Origin: Symsagittifera roscoffensis
Taxonomy: Eukaryota; Xenacoelomorpha; Acoela; Convolutidae
NCBI RefSeq assembly: GCF_963678635.1
Contig: NC_087063.1
Span: 17,467,814-17,531,813 of the forward strand
Direction of reading: 5' to 3'
DNA: 64,000 nt
The notes beneath the pieces are model-generated. The model did not search any database. It worked only from the letters and a program-made list of their open reading frames with translations, and was not told the DNA's origin. Positions 62,252-64,000 of the stretch are shown piece after piece; the stretch's first letter is position 1, and the number at the start of each line of letters is the position of its first letter. The translations under genes and the position numbers were made by a program.

Positions 62252-62534
62252 TAAAAACCAGTGCATCTTAAAAAGCGTAATGCATACATGCTGTTCAATA
62301 ATTTCAAAGAATGTTGGTCTGAAGACCAAGATACTGAAAGAGACCACAAAAATATAACAAACGTTTCGGCTTAGCAACGTTTTTCAAAAAATAATTTTTG
62401 AAACATTTTGCTAAGTCTAAACTTTTGTCATATTTTTGTGTTCTCTTTCAGTATCCGTCTTCAGACCGACATTCTATGAAATTATTTAAAAACATGCATG
62501 TCTTACGCTTTTTTAAAATAAATGCACTTAGTTT
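62252..62534. mobile_element. 280-bp hairpin element (MITE-like)
   Basis: Arms of about 135 bases are reverse complements with modest divergence. Left holds GTGCATCTTAAAAAGCGTAA and TGGTCTGAAGACCAAGATAC. Right, reverse-complemented, holds GTGCATTTATTTTAAAAAAG and TCGGTCTGAAGACGGATACT. The centre is near 62393. It contains no open frame of note. Confidence 0.75.
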
Positions 62535-62574
62535 AATTTGGTATTTGGTATTATAAATTATGCAAAAGTAATAG

Positions 62575-62720
62575 TTATAAAGGGTGAGTGGTCAAGCGGT
62601 GAAGTTATGACTTGGCCGCTATAGAAAGGGACTTGCTGTCATTTCCGGCTTATTCTTACACTTTGTTGATCTCTATGAATATTTTTTTGCCGGTGTGCTT
62701 GCATGTGGCTGCGAATTGCC
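62575..62720 (+). mobile_element. tRNA-like SINE head 4
   Basis: GAGTGGTCAAGCGGTGAAG (62585-62603) resembles the D-arm/A box of tRNA-Leu or tRNA-Ser. A later ATTTCCGGCTT with a T run and GTGTGCTTGCATG recalls the body of heads 1 and 2. The B box is weak. Confidence 0.35.
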
Positions 62721-62939
62721 GCAGATTGTTACAGATCAAACCCAAATCAAGACTTTAAAATTTTCATCAAACAGCTAAACAGCCGCAGGAAAACTTGCTT
62801 GCTAGGAGATCTTTTTAAGCTACTTGAATCAAAAATGACATCAACGATTTTTGTGAACAGAACGTTCATTGCCACTTACATAGCAGCAAGTAGTTTTTTT
62901 CGAAAAAATTGCCGTCAGAAGTTTTTTTACTGAGTGCGC

Positions 62940-63960
62940 AGTGTTTGTATCTTTTTATTGTTTTGATCATTGAAAATAGGACGGAAGTTGGCATTCAGGT
63001 CATTTTTATTTTTTTTTGTTTTCTTACGCGAAATCAGGCACCAAAAAAATTATCGGGTAGGGTCGATTGATAATCATATTAAATCCCTTTTAGCCGTGAG
63101 TCAAACAATTTTTAAAGCCAAACAAAATTTGAAAATTTGCCCCGGTGTCGAGAAAAGCCGCTTTGAAAATTTCGAGGTTTAGTCTAATTTCGAGAAAGTA
63201 AAGGCAATTTGGTAACCTTGTTATTATAAAACCTGTTTATTTAGGCTAACAAAACATGATTTTACTTTAAAAAAAACTGGTTTTAAAGGCTTCATTTAGC
63301 GCTTGCGCGGCAAAAATTTTCTAAAAAGCTATCAGAAACTTTTGTGCAAAAAAATTATGTATATCTTTTCACGCAAAAATAGCTGCCTCAAATATTAGGT
63401 GCGGCGAATGTCATTTCTAAATTAACTACTATTAGACAAATATATTAAAAATTAGCTAATTGTTGTTCTGATCACCAAAAAAAGAGAAATTTTAGCTCAA
63501 GTGTGTTGCAGGTTTTTTTTATTTATTTTTTTTTCACGCGCAAGCAAGTACCATGAAAAACAGATGGAGTTACGGTGGAAAAACAGATGGTTCTTCGCGT
63601 GATTCAATCGACAAGGAAAATTTCCAAGAGTTCTAACAATTGAGCAAAGCTGGTGAAAAAGTTTATATTCATGTATAGGCAAAAAAAACCAACGTATGCA
63701 GCTAGGCTATGAAATTGTGGTGGTTAATGATCTTTTTTAGCTAGCGCTTTCCTGGAAAGAAAAGTTAGAAAAATCGAAAAAAAATTAACTTTTTATGAGA
63801 ACTCACTGATAAATTTTTAAAACCTAATTTGGTCACTCTTTTGCTTTCGCTCACAAAAATTTCAACAAATTTGAACTTTGAAAAGAATAATAAAGCTGTT
63901 TTTAAATATACTTTATTCTTTTTTATTTTGCTGTGGTTGGAACCTTTTGTGTTAGTTGTA
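62940..63960 (+). repeat. Diverged duplicated block, copy 2
   Basis: Partner of 61480-62080, about 1.47 kb further on and about 460 bases longer between its outer landmarks. No gene is recognised up to the end of the window. Confidence 0.55.
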
Positions 63961-64000
63961 TAGGAATAGTCAAATTTTTGCCGTTTTTAAGCATTTGCTG

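Overview
The window reads as AT-rich nuclear DNA of a non-vertebrate animal. Genes are split by introns, retrotransposon and satellite DNA dominates, there is a 200-base assembly gap (2635-2834), and the one securely identified gene is a BMP-type receptor-regulated Smad (Smad1/5/8 class), a family found only in animals. The species cannot be fixed from the sequence.

Layout. (1) 1-1120: a ~30-bp minisatellite, then the last exon of a minus-strand gene with a proline-rich, 33-bp-repeat tail. (2) 1.1-16 kb: mostly decayed DNA, with relics of LINE-C, an LTR-retrotransposon integrase relic at 10.3-10.9 kb, a hairpin element at 6.9 kb and an (AT)n tract. (3) 16-42 kb: a nested field of three non-LTR retrotransposon families. 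LINE-C (2A-like NPGP motif, endonuclease, RT) has two large copies. LINE-B (endonuclease, RT) has several rearranged plus-strand copies. LINE-A (APE endonuclease, RT, C-terminal domain) has three minus-strand copies. A hAT transposon with 8-bp target-site duplications sits inside one LINE-A copy. (4) 42.3-45.7 kb: the Smad gene, six coding exons, 473 residues. (5) 46-59.7 kb: Smad downstream region, a three-copy 1,085-bp tandem repeat, a cluster of tRNA-like SINE heads and a large inverted/direct repeat complex. (6) 59.7-64 kb: the last exon of a GOLM1/CASC4-like coiled-coil protein, a possible opposing minus-strand exon, a 280-bp hairpin element and a diverged duplicated block.

The main story lies just upstream of Smad. 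A LINE-A copy landed with its 5' end about 0.5 kb before the first coding exon. A block of about 3.7 kb running from LINE-B through LINE-A, the Smad upstream DNA and most of Smad exon 1 was then duplicated in tandem. One copy supplies the working exon 1. The other is a truncated exon fused to LINE-B sequence. The copy nearer the gene later lost part of its LINE-A and gained the hAT element.

Smad itself shows a GC-AG intron and a linker in which the usual PPxY motif has become PQSAY. No new multi-gene system could be identified. All mobile elements seen look broken, and most of the remaining non-repeat DNA shows no coding signal.
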